The notes beneath the pieces were generated by a model. That model worked only from the letters and a program-made list of their open reading frames with translations. It made no database searches and had not been told where the DNA came from. A DNA stretch of 64,000 nt from Buddleja alternifolia. Taxonomy: Eukaryota > Streptophyta > Magnoliopsida > Lamiales > Scrophulariaceae. Made by a program: the position numbers and the translations under genes. The DNA lies in contig CM033391.1 in the NCBI GenBank assembly GCA_019426215.1, positions 12,140,708 to 12,204,707 on the forward strand, read 5' to 3'. Positions 1-10,250 of this stretch are shown here, in pieces; the first letter of the stretch is position 1, and every line of letters starts with the position of its first letter.

Positions 1-612
1 TTCTGAAGTTAGGAGATCCAACATATTTGATTCTCTCATAGCAGTTGTCTTCATTAAGAATTTACTTGGTAAACTTCTAAAGATCTTAACCACCATTTCT
101 CGATTCTGCAAATCCATTCCCAACGATTTAAGTTCTGTAACTAGAGCTGTAAATCTTATATCTAATTGCTCTAAAGTTTCATTGGGTAACATCTTAAATC
201 AGTTAAACTTTTCCTTAGCAATGGAAAGTTTGTTTTCTTTAATCTGAGTTGAACCACTACAAATTGTAGCCAACTTATCCCATATTTCTTTAGTGGTTTT
301 GCAAGACTTGATCTTGTTGAATAGGTTGTCATTATCACCAATAGCCGTATACAGAGCGTTACGACCAACATTATCCAAATTAGCTCTTCGACGCTCATCT
401 GGAGACCATTCTTGTTTCGATTTTTCAACGAAACCATCAGGAGTATCTTCTGTGGCTCTAGGCGCTCTTGTGATAACTTTATATATTTTGATTGACCCAT
501 CTGAAATAATATCACACATGTCATCATCACATGAACAGAGATATGTAAATGCTTTGACTTTCCATGTGTCAAAATTTGATTCAGTCAGTTTGGGAACTTT
601 AGCAAATGCCAT
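1..612 (-). pseudogene. Copia (SIRE/Maximus-like) gag, N-terminal part
   Basis: Retrotransposon Gag of the UBN2/DUF4219 type, the capsid-like protein that packages Copia RNA. The reading frame starts at the ATG at 612 (minus) with MAFAKVPKLTESNFDTWKVK, the usual start of this family, and runs 137 codons to an in-frame TGA near 199. The same frame then stays open to the window edge with typical Gag sequence (LPNETLEQLDIRF), so one stop splits an otherwise continuous gag. Protease, integrase and RT would lie outside the window to the left. It sits 86 bp downstream of a primer-binding site and a 1.5-kb LTR. The copy is inactive as read, unless the stop is a sequencing error. Confidence 0.85.
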
Positions 613-697
613 GTTTAAAAAAACTAAAGCAACTAAGTTTGAAAGAGGATCTAAACAAGCATTTATGCTTGGAAATTTTAAAATTTAAACTTTAACC

Positions 698-709
698 GCT
701 CTGATACCA
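698..709 (-). other. Primer-binding site of the SIRE-like Copia
   Basis: Minus strand reads TGGTATCAGAGC, complementary to the 3' end of initiator methionine tRNA, the standard primer site of plant Copia elements. It lies two bases after the LTR end, which fixes the LTR boundary and the orientation. Confidence 0.93.
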
Positions 710-711
710 CT

Positions 712-2249
712 TGTTGGTCCCAAGTGGCATACGAAAGGGTCTAGAAGGGGGGGGGGTTGAATAGACCCTGAAGCCTTTTTTACTTCAAAAAGATTCGTAT
801 TAAAATTATAGTTTTGGACGCTTGAAGTGTCTAACGCTTGACTTAAGCGTTCACTTAAAAAATATAGGCGCTTTAGTGAAGCGTCTATCGAAGACTGTTT
901 TTAGAAAGTTAACTTAGATTTCAAGACTTGAATGCTACAACCAAATAGGTTTGAGCGTTCACTTCTTTGATCAGTGTTAGCACATCAGAATGATTTTTGG
1001 AGTCTTCTCTTTGAAAGCTTTAGCGTCACAGAGAGTGTATTTAGTTGTTTAGCGTTTGATTAAGTTTTACTATATCAGTTTATGATATGACAATATGAAT
1101 GCTGAAAGTAAAGTAAAGAACAATATTTGAAAGGTTCGTTGGGTGGTGTAATCCCAACTACGTCCTTCTTCTCCTTAAACACTTGGAGGCAATCCACTAA
1201 AATGATTCTCAAAGAATCACACAGAATCTTCTACAAATTAGGGAGAGATGGATGTCGATGACTTGAGCTCCTTGATCACGCAGATTTCTGCTCCGAATCA
1301 CTTCAATCCCCTTGCTTCTTTCACCCAGAAATATGGCAAGTATCCAACTTCGACTTCACACAGATCGCGAGGCTTGGTTAGGGGTTTTTCTAAAAGGTTT
1401 GTTTGATTTTGATAAAGTTCAAACAACTAGGAATATCTCAGTAGTAATGTGGGTTTCTCCGAAAAAAATGTTTGAGATATTGGTTGACTGTCTTAGGATT
1501 TGTAGAAAAGTAAAGAGAATATTTTCTTGAGAATTCTGGCTTTTCTGAGATTGTAAGGAATGAGACTTCAATGCAACAACAATTCGACTTGATAATTGTT
1601 CTCTCTGTATGGCTTGTTGTTGAAATCCTATTTATAGGCATTCTTGAAAAAAGCGTCCTTTTGACACATGCAAGAGCGCGTGTCTCTTACTTCCGCGAGT
1701 GAACAACTTTTGTTCTTTTTTCTGAAAATCTGCTGCACAAAAGTTGGTGCTGCAGTCTTTGAATAGTTGACAGTCCAATAGGGTGGCTTCTCCGTACGTC
1801 TGAAAGTGCTTATCACATTTAATGCTCTTATCAGCATTTAATGTATTTGAATTAAATGCCCGTTGGCATTTAATGCATTGAGAATATTTACATTAAACTC
1901 CTTCTAGATTTAGAAATAAATTCAGGTGAAATGACGCTTATTCAACCTTGAATCACTTCTATCCTATAAGGTGATGCTTGGTGTAGCTGGTCATTCTAGA
2001 CGCTTGGAATCCTCATCTTTATTCAGACTTCAGGCGCTTGAGTCTTCAAACTTTATTTCTGATAAACTCACTCAGAACAAATCAGGCGCTCGGTCTAAGA
2101 CTACTTAACCTAACAATCTTGAATAAAAATAAAACAAAGCCTATTACAAATCTAACACTTCAAAGCTGAAAAACAAACTTACATATTTTGGGGTCTAACA
2201 AAAAATCCTAATTGTCATCATCAAAATGTCTAACATGAAATTCCTAACA
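712..2249 (-). mobile_element. 5' LTR of SIRE/Maximus-like Copia
   Basis: Long terminal repeat of 1538 bp, bounded by TG and CA on the plus strand and followed by the PBS. The same LTR recurs as a solo copy at 12783-14291 in the opposite orientation (TGTTAGGAAATTTCATG at its start, a run of C, then CTAGACCC near its end), which confirms both ends. A TATA-like TATAAATA lies on the minus strand at 1629-1636. A poly-G run at about 747-756 is flanked by GGGTCTA and TAGACCC, a signature of SIRE-type U5 ends. The first third is rich in AGCG/CGCT heptamers. The start of the element at 2249 is intact; the partner LTR is outside the window. Confidence 0.88.
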
Positions 2250-2840
2250 AGTCTCATAAAGAGATAAAATTGATTAGTGAAAATGATCTAGTTCATTTAT
2301 TTTATAGTTGAGTTGATGAAGAATTAGGATATTTTGTTTTATGAATTAGTTTTAATTTGATGTAGTAGAATTGAAATACATGATCATGGATGTTATTTGG
2401 TGTAGTATCGTAGTGATATGATTTTAAATTTGGACTTATGAATGTGACTTGATTATTATCTTTGTGGATTTTCATGATATTTGTCTATGTAGTAAATTTA
2501 TTCGTAGTTGGATTATTCGAATTCAGGTCAGACGATTGCAAGCTTGATTAATTAATAAATTTTCATGATTCATTCGAGTTTAACGGGTAGAATCCGAACC
2601 CGCCGGGTACTTGGCGGGGCAAGGTGGGGCGGGGTGGGAAGTGGGGTGGGTCTTGTTGTGGGTATCAATAAAGTTAAATGAGGCGGGTAGTGAGTTTTGC
2701 TAAACTCACTTCATACCCGCCCCATTACCATCACTAGGAGTTTTTTGGGTCATAACGGTTATTTCGTCAATCTTTTTATACTAAAGCCGGGATAATTACA
2801 GTTTCACCCACTACTAACATGTCTAATTACACATTCCGCC
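2250..2840. other. Intergenic, AT-rich, with GC-rich hairpin patch
   Basis: No coding sequence seen. A G-rich patch at 2577-2725 contains repeated GGGGTGGG-like words and a hairpin: GCGGGTA plus GTGAGTTT (from 2683) pair with AAACTCAC plus TACCCGC (to 2720) around a TGCT loop, with a small bulge. This resembles decayed repeat DNA; no family was assigned. Confidence 0.5.
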
Positions 2841-3030
2841 AACAGTCGCTAGCTCAGTTGGCAAGGAACGAGCCACTTCCTGTTAGAAGGTTGTTCGTTC
2901 TATTCCCGTTAGAAGGTTGTTAGTTCGATTCCCTCTGCCAATGTGAGAGTAATGCTGTTGGATAATTTGTAAGTACCTCTGTAAATGACATTTGGTCCTG
3001 GAGGAATGTCCGGACCTGTGTTTAGGTCTG
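2841..3030 (+). mobile_element. tRNA-derived SINE with duplicated B-box segment
   Basis: Pol III promoter-like boxes: an A box TAGCTCAGTTGG at 2850-2861 and a B box GTTCGATTCC at 2923-2932. A 26-bp segment is tandemly duplicated (2882-2907 and 2908-2933), giving two B-box-like blocks. The sequence after the boxes (CTCTGCCAATGTGAGAG and onward) matches the tRNA-unrelated body of the copy at 46612-46855. No tRNA cloverleaf is possible, so this is a SINE and not a tRNA gene. The 3' end is uncertain. Confidence 0.7.
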
Positions 3031-3236
3031 AAAGACAAACCAAATTACTCGATACTCAACTTGAACTCGATCACTAAAAGCTTGTTTGAGCTCGATTCGT
3101 CAACGTATCAAACCAAGTTTGAACAACTTTTTGTGTTTGATAAGTTTTGAAGCTTAGTTCGAGCTCAACTCGATTAGTAAAAATTGATAAAAACATGTAC
3201 AAAAGCGTCAAGTTACTCGAGTTTGACATGTGTGTT
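3031..3236. other. Left flank of the full-length Copia
   Basis: Low-complexity sequence built on AGCTTG/GAGCTC/TTCGAGCTC words. Similar word composition continues at 15645-15760 on the other side of the Copia, suggesting that both sides belong to one interrupted repeat. No coding potential seen. Confidence 0.45.
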
Positions 3237-5017
3237 GGGTTGTGAAAAATCAAATAAACGCAGCGGAAGGATTTCAAAAAATTTAATTTAAAACCCAAAG
3301 TTTAATTCTTTGATTTGCATATTCAAATCTATTAATCCGCATAACGAATAACTACTTACCAGTTGAAGCGAAGTGGTTGGAGAATCCGATCCCTCCTCTA
3401 AAATTCGAATTGATGAAGTCTTGATTTCTTCAATCATCGTATAATCTTCAATTCTTGAATTCGTTGACTTTCTTAAATTTGATCCAAACAACGAAATTAC
3501 GTTGTCTCTAAATTATCACGCACGGATTGATTGACGAAAAATTCCCACTTTTTCTCTAAGGGGGCGATGGCTAGAGTATAGAGAGAGGGTGGAGGATTTT
3601 TTTCTTTTCTTTCTAGGAGAGTTATGAAAGTTTATGTCTTGTTTTAGATCAAAGACTCCTTTTATATCTCATGACTTATTGACCAAGACAAAATAAAAGA
3701 CTCCCTTGTTGTTGGGCATCCTTATGGACGCCCAACTTGATTTAATAGAGGATGCCCAATACAAGTCTCGGGACTTCTTTTATTTTAATTAATTATCTAT
3801 TTAATTAATAATTTATTATATTCAATAAATAAATTAATTAATTAACTAATCAAATTAATTAGATAAATTAATTCATTAATTTATTTCCATAGTAAATTAA
3901 TTAATAATTAATCTTATCCTTATAATTAATTATTTCATCCAATGAATAATTAATTTTTTAATTTATCCAATAAATTAAAACTCCTAGAAGAAAAATAGAA
4001 ATTTATTTTGTTCATTTTTCTTTATCAATCCGTTAGCGCGATTCTTTAGGCTCGTTTCGTTTGGCAATGAGAGGAAACCAAAGAAAGTGGGTAACATCTA
4101 GCCAGTCACGTGGCCTACATCGTAACCCAAACGAAATAGAATGATTGGATCATTCCACAACCTTCCAATCGTAAATACCGTATAAGTATAAGCCATTTGT
4201 TCACGTACCCCAGTCAAGTGAGAGTCATGTTTATGTCAAACTCACTGGATTTGACCATGTGTATTAATTATAATAATACAAGATCATTGAGATCGATTTA
4301 GTGCCTCGCACAATTGTCTCTTTTCGCTTTCGCCAAAGACTTTGATCTCTATTTATCTATAATCACATAGAGTACTTTCTCACTCACTTATGAGAGAAAA
4401 AATCCCACATATTAGATATCAACTAAGACTACCACTTGCCCATCAAGCCGCATTTCGAGGTTGACCCCACCGAGTGAATTGGGTCTAACTACTCTAATGA
4501 AATACTTGACGTCACAAGTGCATCTTCAGCCTGATACTTCAGGTCAAAGGTTCACTTATACCTATTACGCATTTTCAGTTCTGTCATTGACAGTCACAAA
4601 GTGAAAACCCATGTGACAGAACCGATGCGAGTCTTGTTCGAGCATATCAGTTCCACTGATGTGCCTCCAATCTTAAGCTCCTACCATCCTATGGTACTCG
4701 ACTGACACTCCCATGTCAGATCTAAGATTGTACAAGTGTTCTAAATCTTTATTTGTCCATTAAAGACTTCATTTTACTTGCGAACTAGTTTTCAGCAATC
4801 AAGATTGATCTCTCTAATGTCATTCTTCCTATCACATAGGAAGTAGAGGGATCGCACTGAAAACATGGACAAAACGTTTTACACTACTTATAGATGCAGA
4901 TTAGATTTAAGTGAAAACTAAATAATGTCTTTATTAATAATATCAAAATAAGTTCATTTACAAGAAAAATGCCCTATCATTCTATCCTCTATGGCATCTG
5001 AGGGCATAATCCTAACA
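3237..5017 (-). mobile_element. 3' LTR of the full-length Copia
   Basis: 1781 bp, from TGGGTTGTG to CCTAACA on the plus strand. It aligns along its length with 12359-15644 once the 1509-bp nested LTR and one 5-bp duplication are removed (1772 bp). TATAAAAG on the minus strand at 3659-3666 is the likely TATA box. The half nearest 5017 is also recognisably related to the solo LTR at 37770-39383. Confidence 0.92.
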
Positions 5018-5029
5018 ATCTCCCACTTG
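5018..5029 (-). other. Polypurine tract of the full-length Copia
   Basis: Minus strand reads CAAGTGGGAGAT directly before the TGTTAGG start of the 3' LTR, the usual plus-strand priming site of plant Copia elements. Confidence 0.88.
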
Positions 5030-5339
5030 CACTCAATGCCACTCATTATGGTATCTTATACCCATCTTTTCTAGGTATCGGTCGAGAACAGCCTGAGGTA
5101 GTGGTTTGGTGAACGGGTTAGCTACATTGTCAGCTGAGGCTATTTTTTGCACTGCTATCTCTCCTCTGCCAACGATCTCTCTGATGATGTGAAATCTTCT
5201 CTCAATGTGTTTAGACTTGTTATGAGACCTTGGTTCCTTAGCTTGCTATTGCTCCATTGTTATCACAAAAAGTGGTAACGGGAGCTGTGCACTAGGAACC
5301 ACTTCAAATTCTCCAAGGAACTTTCTCATCCAAACAGCT
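5030..5339 (-). pseudogene. Copia RNase H, C-terminal part
   Basis: Minus-strand translation gives the end of a Copia RNase H: WMRKFLGEF, then CDNNGAIA, then KHIERRFHIIREIVGRG and ADNVANPFTKPLPQ. A small indel after NGAIA puts the last part out of frame. It is separated from the rest of RNase H (to the right of 6662) by the solo LTR at 5340-6657, and the five bases CAGCT are present on both sides of that insertion. It ends just before the polypurine tract. Confidence 0.85.
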
Positions 5340-6657
5340 TGACACAAAAAATCCTTACGTGTTTGCACAGCAAGTGGACTGGTCGTGTGTAGTAATAAAA
5401 TTGGATTTTAAGTCCGGGATGTCGAACCCACAGAGACTCGTATTTTAGATTGACAAAATTTAAAGCAATTAAAATTAAATCAAAAGAGGATGATTAATTG
5501 ACAATGAAAAAGTGAAAACGATACTTGACAAATTGATTAAGATTCTTATGTGAGAAAGCAACTAAGGCACATGCTTCAACCTTTATTACTCGTTAATATA
5601 TATGAGTGATTATTCGAATTATTAGACTACTATTGCTTTGGTGGAAAAAACCTTAATTAATTACCACCCGATCTCTCGGCTGTAATAATCCTATGACTAC
5701 GTGACGACTCTCTAAATATTTCTATCCGAGACTCAAATCATTGGCCATGCATTCATGTTTTAGAATTTTCCCGGATTAATCCGGCTAACAGCACCCGGAA
5801 ATCTATACCTATCTCTAGGAGCAATTCCTCATGTTTTTCGGATGATGTGTTAATTCCTTTGAACCCTAATCTATATTCTCTCGAATCATAAACTAGACTA
5901 ATTAGCAAGCATATGGTGATCAAGCATATGATTGGAATAAAAGCATAAAATTAACACACAAAACAATAATAGAATTAAGACGAACAATCAATTCATATAT
6001 ATAAACTCATAAAATTGGCATTCACATGGCCTTAGTTAAAGTACATTAGTTCATATTCATAATTGGAAAAACAACTAAAAACATAGAATTATTCATAGAC
6101 AAATAATCTTGAATTAAAAGTCTCCCTATTATGAATTGAAGAATTGATGTAGAATCGTCGTTCTCTTTGTCTTGCTCGTTTCTTGGCTCCAAAATCTCTT
6201 CCAATGCTGAAAATTTCGAACCCTAATCATGTTGGAAGGGGATATATTTATAGATGAGGATCCCCCAAGTCTCCTAGTTGCATTAGGAATAACAACTTGC
6301 CAAAATTCGTCCAGCCGCCTCTCACGTCCGTACGTTGCCCCCTCACGTTCGAACGTGATGACGTGGCATAAGTTTATTGACTGGGAGCTGACTGGGCCAA
6401 CGTTCGAACGTTACATGCCTCACGTTCGTACGTTGATGACGTGGCCACGCCCGAACGTTGATATCTCCACGTACGTACGTTGCATGCAGAATGTGGCCAA
6501 AATAATGTTTTTCCGCCCTTTTCGCTCGATTGTCATGATTTTACCCCTGTACTCATTTAACACACAAATCAAAGCCACAAGTGGTAAAGATCACTCATAA
6601 TCGACTCTAAACCAACCAATTATCGGGCCCTAAAACACGTAAAACTCATGCTTATCA
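5340..6657 (-). mobile_element. Solo LTR, Athila-type Gypsy, nested in Copia RNase H
   Basis: 1318 bp, plus strand TGACACAAAAAATCC to CATGCTTATCA. It is flanked by the perfect 5-bp duplication CAGCT (5335-5339 and 6658-6662) inside the alanine/valine codons of the Copia RNase H. There is no internal region, so it is a solo LTR left by LTR-LTR recombination. The 5' start TGATAAGC and the end GGATTTTTTGTGTCA resemble the Athila LTR ends at 26563 and 36988. A TATA box (TATAAATA, minus) lies at 6245-6252. Confidence 0.92.
6324..6482 (-). promoter_or_regulatory. Palindromic ACGTTCGAACGT array in the LTR U3
   Basis: Six related copies of a 12-bp ACGT-cored word lie within 160 bp: 6324-6335, 6345-6356, 6400-6411, 6422-6433, 6447-6458 and 6469-6480. 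Two are perfect palindromes (CACGTTCGAACGTG at 6344 and AACGTTCGAACGTT at 6399). They lie about 75-230 bp upstream of the LTR TATA box, where enhancers of LTR promoters sit. ACGT cores are typical plant bZIP/bHLH sites; binding is inferred only. Confidence 0.7.
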
Positions 6658-6662
6658 CAGCT

Positions 6663-7108
6663 TCTTTAGCTGCCTCTGAGGCTGCCACATATTCTGCTTC
6701 AATGGTGAAATCTGCGTTTGTGCTTTGCTTGGAGCTTTTCCAAGACACCGCCCCACCATTAAGCGAAAAAACAAACCCTGAAGTGGATTTTCGGTCATCA
6801 ACGTCAGACTGAAAGTTAGAGTTAGTGTAACCTTCCATCTTCAGGTCTCCACCTCCATAGATGAGAATCATATCCTTAGTTCTTTTGAGATACTTTAGGA
6901 TATGCTTCACAGCTATCCAATGTTATTTTCCCGGGTTTGCCTGAAATCGACTCACCACGCTTACAGCATAGGAAATGTCAGGTCTTGTACACGACATTGC
7001 ATACATTAGGCTACCTACTGCAAAGGCGTATGGTGCATTGCTCATGTCCTTTCTATCTTCCTCACTTCGAGGACACATAGATTTGGATAAGTGTACTCCA
7101 TGCCTCAT
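6663..7108 (-). pseudogene. Copia RT C-terminus and RNase H N-terminal part
   Basis: Two overlapping reading frames carry the RT tail (APYAFAVGSLMYAMSCTRPD, then ISYAVSVVSRF) and the start of RNase H (VKHILKYLKRTKD, YTNSNFQSDVDDRKSTSGF, AEYVAASEAAKEAV). These are conserved blocks of Copia pol. A frame shift lies between them near 6915, and another near 7100 separates them from the main RT frame. The gene is cut at 6662 by the solo LTR. Confidence 0.88.
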
Positions 7109-7976
7109 GGGAAGAAACCCTTTCTTTGTCCATCCTAAACCTCTTTAGGACATTTTCTAAGTAAAGGGCTTGGGAGAGATCTATCATTCTATTCGTTCTA
7201 TCTCTATAGATATGAATTCCCAGAATGTATGTCGCTTCTCCCAAGTCTTTCATGGAAATCGTACTCGAAAGTCGTTTCTTGACAGTGGTGAGCATTCCTA
7301 TGTCATTTCCTATAAGTAGAATGTCATCCACATATAGTACTAAGAACGAGATCTTGCTCCCACTAATCTTCTTGTAGACACGGGGTTCATCTTCGTTCTT
7401 GATGAAGCCATATCCCTTTACTACTTCATCAAAACGAAGATTCCAGCTTCTAGATGCTTGCTTGAGACCATATATGGACCTCTCAAGTTTACATGCTTTA
7501 TGGATATCGGTCTCAGATTCAAAACCCTTTGGCTGTTCCATATAGATATCCTCTTCGAGGAATCGATTTAGAAAAACAGTTTTGACATCCATCTGCCATA
7601 TCTCATAATCTAAGTATATAGCTATGGATAACAGTATTCAGATGGACTTTATCATGGCCATGGGCAAAAAGGTTTCTTGATAGTCAATTCCTTCTCTGTG
7701 ACTATACCCTTTTGCTACGAACCTGGGTTTAAAGGTGTCAACCTTGCCATCACTACCTATATTTCTTTTGTTGATCCACTTACATCTTATAGGTTTTATA
7801 CCTTCAGGACGATCTACCAAAGTCCAAACTTGGTTTGATTGCATAGAGTCCATCTCTGTTTCCATTGTTTCTCTCCATCTTGAAGCGTCGACATCCACCA
7901 TCGCTTGATCATAGGTACAAGGATCATCTTCATGACCCTCTAGTACTACAGTGTGAAGCTCTGGCTCCCCTTGCAA
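7062..7976 (-). pseudogene. Copia reverse transcriptase
   Basis: RVT_2-type reverse transcriptase. The upstream part (7976-7638) has CKWINKRNIGSDGKVDTFKP and VAKGYSHREGIDYQETF; an in-frame TGA at 7638-7640, where relatives have Arg (IKSIRI), interrupts it. The same frame continues through MDVKTVFLN, YGLKQASRSWN and the catalytic FLVLYVDDILLIGND block (about residues 105-119 of the 7592-7062 frame), so the YVDD active site is kept. The stop is compatible with a CGA-to-TGA change. Confidence 0.92.
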
Positions 7977-8098
7977 TAGATACCCATACCTCTCAGGTTC
8001 ATGTGGTATTCTACCAGATCTACATGGTGGTTGTGCTACTATTGGGTTAGACCTTGGTTCTTGAACAAATGTCTCAGAGGGAGTTTCATTTTGTTCTT

Positions 8099-8863
8099 CT
8101 AGAACAATCTTTCTACCTTTGTCACTTCATCTTCAAGGAAGTGCGCTTTTAGGGCCACAATGATTCTCTGATCATCATGTAGGTAAAAGAAAAATCCAAT
8201 GTAATCTTCAGGATAACCAATGAAACGTCCCATGAGGGATCTTGTCTCCAATTTCTCCACTTTAGTCTTTTTCACATAAGCAAGACATCCCCAAATCTTA
8301 ATGTGATTAAGACTTGGTTTCCTATTATTCCACATCTCATGTGGAGTTTTAGGAACGGATTTGGAGGGACATCTGTTCAATATATAAGCAGTAGTAAGGA
8401 GCACGTGTCCCCACAACGAAATGGGTAAATCAGTGTAACTAAGCATGGAACGAACCATGTCCAACAGTGTTCGATTCTTTCGCTCGGCTACTCCATTTAG
8501 TTGAGGAGTTGCTAATGGTGTTAGTTGTAACATTATTCCTTGTTCTCTAAGGAATTCATCAAACTCGGCACTCATATATTCTCCTCCACGATCCAATCGC
8601 AGAGTTTTTATATTTTGCCCAGTTTGATTTTCTACCAAAGCTTTGAATTCTTTAAACCTTTCAAAGGATTCAGACTTTTGCTTCATCAGATACACTAGAC
8701 CATATCTTGAATGATCGTCTGTGAAAGTGATGAAGTAGTAGAAACCTCCACGAGCCATTTCTCCAAATGGTCCACAGACGTCGGTGTGCACTAATCCTAA
8801 AACTTGAGTGGCTCTTTCAAAAGTCCCGATGAAGGGTGATCTAGCATCTTGCCTAAGAGACAT
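8099..8863 (-). pseudogene. Copia integrase core
   Basis: 254-codon open frame of the rve-type integrase core that joins element DNA to the target. Visible catalytic triad: D28 in HTDVCGPF, the second Asp in LRLDRGGEY (about residue 90) and the Glu in GVAERKNRT (about residue 127). It is followed by the C-terminal IWGCLAYVKK and GRFIGYPED blocks. Just upstream a CESC half-finger is readable in another frame, so the zinc finger has been shifted off the core. It lies between gag-protease and RT, as in Copia. Confidence 0.92.
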
Positions 8864-8900
8864 GATTCACATGTTGGATAGGAATCCGACCCTAGAGAGC

Positions 8901-10250
8901 TTAAAAGCCCTTTTTTTTCATTTTGTGGATCTTGTGCTCTCCAGCATGGCCTAGTCTAAGATGCCACTTGAGTTTTAAATTAGCTTCTTGCCTACCACGT
9001 TTATTAGTTACAACATTCACATCAGATGAATTACGGACATTTAAATAATACAAACCATTAACTAAAGAATCATTGCCAACTAATTTATTTCCATAATAAA
9101 TGTTGCAATTCAATTTAGAAAAACGGAATGTATAACCAATATTAACCAATATAGGAATGGAAACAATGTTCTTAAGCCACTTGAGCAATACTAAAACATC
9201 ATTTAAAAACAATAAATGTCCAGAATTCAAATATAAAGAAGTAAATTCAATCCTAGTAGTTGCGACGCTTTCCCTGCTGCCTACTTTGATCATCGCTTCT
9301 TCTCGGCCCAGCTTTCTACTTCTCTGCAGATCCTGTTCCAAATAACACACATGGGCACTAGCCCCTGAATCCAGAATCCATGAAGTAGAAAATACGGTCA
9401 TTGAACAATTAGTTTCAAAAACAAAAAGTTCCATACCTTTTGCGCCTTTGCCTAATTTAGGACAGTTCCTCTTCCAGTGGCCAAGCTTACCGCATTCGAG
9501 ACATCTGTCCATCTTCTTAGGCCCTTTGCTCTTACGACCATGTTCTAATTTCTTTTTAGTTCTTGTGGATATTCCTTCTTGTCTTCTCCTTTTTCCATTT
9601 CTTCGATCATCCAATGAATCATTTGTGAAATAGATAGAAGAATCCCTCTTGTCCATCGTCCTCATGCAAGCTTGTTCAATTTCAAGTTTCTTTGTTAGCC
9701 CAGCTAATGAACAATCGATATCATTGATATCGAAGTTCATGACGAAGTAGTAGAAGGAGCCTGGGAGCGATTGTAGGATGAGATCAACTTGAAGATGAAG
9801 ATCCATATAGAAGTTCATTGATTTTAACCTTTTTATTTGGGTCATCATCTTGAGAACATGGTCTCCCACGTCCTCATCCTCTCTCATCCTCGCTCTGAAG
9901 AGATCTTTCAATATGAAATATGTTACGGTCCTACCGCACTCTCCAAACATTTCTTCCAAGTGAAGAATTATGTCCCTTGCATTTCTCATTGCATCATGAG
10001 AACTTTGCAGTTCACTACACATAGAGCTTAGGATGTATCCTCTAGCTTTAGAGTTGTCACAAGTCCAACTAAAATGAGCTAGTTGAACTTTCTCATCCTC
10101 ATTCCTCTTAGGAATAGGAGGACGATCAATCTCCAACACATATTCACTCGACTCTTCACTTAGGACATTCCTTAAGATCGTGAGCCATTCCATGTAGTTG
10201 GGTCCCATCAGAACATTTTTTTCGAGTAATTTCATAAGTAGGTTTGTCAT
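8901..10250 (-). CDS. Copia Gag-protease with pre-integrase domain
   Basis: 449-codon open frame. Order: UBN2-type Gag (about residues 40-200), a CCHC zinc knuckle CLECGKLGHWKRNC (about 246-259) that binds RNA, the aspartic protease motif ILDSGASAHV (about 290-299), and a gag_pre-integrase block (GLYYLNV, then KWHLRLGHAGEHKIHKM) at the end. The frame stops after a long A run (plus-strand T tract near 8917), and the rest of the polyprotein continues in other frames, so a homopolymer indel probably ended it. The start ATG at 10250 gives MTNLLMKLLEKN, a normal start for this Copia type. Confidence 0.9.
   Translation of the reverse strand: MTNLLMKLLEKNVLMGPNYMEWLTILRNVLSEESSEYVLEIDRPPIPKRNEDEKVQLAHFSWTCDNSKARGYILSSMCSELQSSHDAMRNARDIILHLEEMFGECGRTVTYFILKDLFRARMREDEDVGDHVLKMMTQIKRLKSMNFYMDLHLQVDLILQSLPGSFYYFVMNFDINDIDCSLAGLTKKLEIEQACMRTMDKRDSSIYFTNDSLDDRRNGKRRRQEGISTRTKKKLEHGRKSKGPKKMDRCLECGKLGHWKRNCPKLGKGAKGMELFVFETNCSMTVFSTSWILDSGASAHVCYLEQDLQRSRKLGREEAMIKVGSRESVATTRIEFTSLYLNSGHLLFLNDVLVLLKWLKNIVSIPILVNIGYTFRFSKLNCNIYYGNKLVGNDSLVNGLYYLNVRNSSDVNVVTNKRGRQEANLKLKWHLRLGHAGEHKIHKMKKKGF

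Noticed and set aside
2846..2940. tRNA gene
   Set aside because: A and B boxes are present, but the B-box region is duplicated and no cloverleaf or acceptor stem forms; it fits a SINE.
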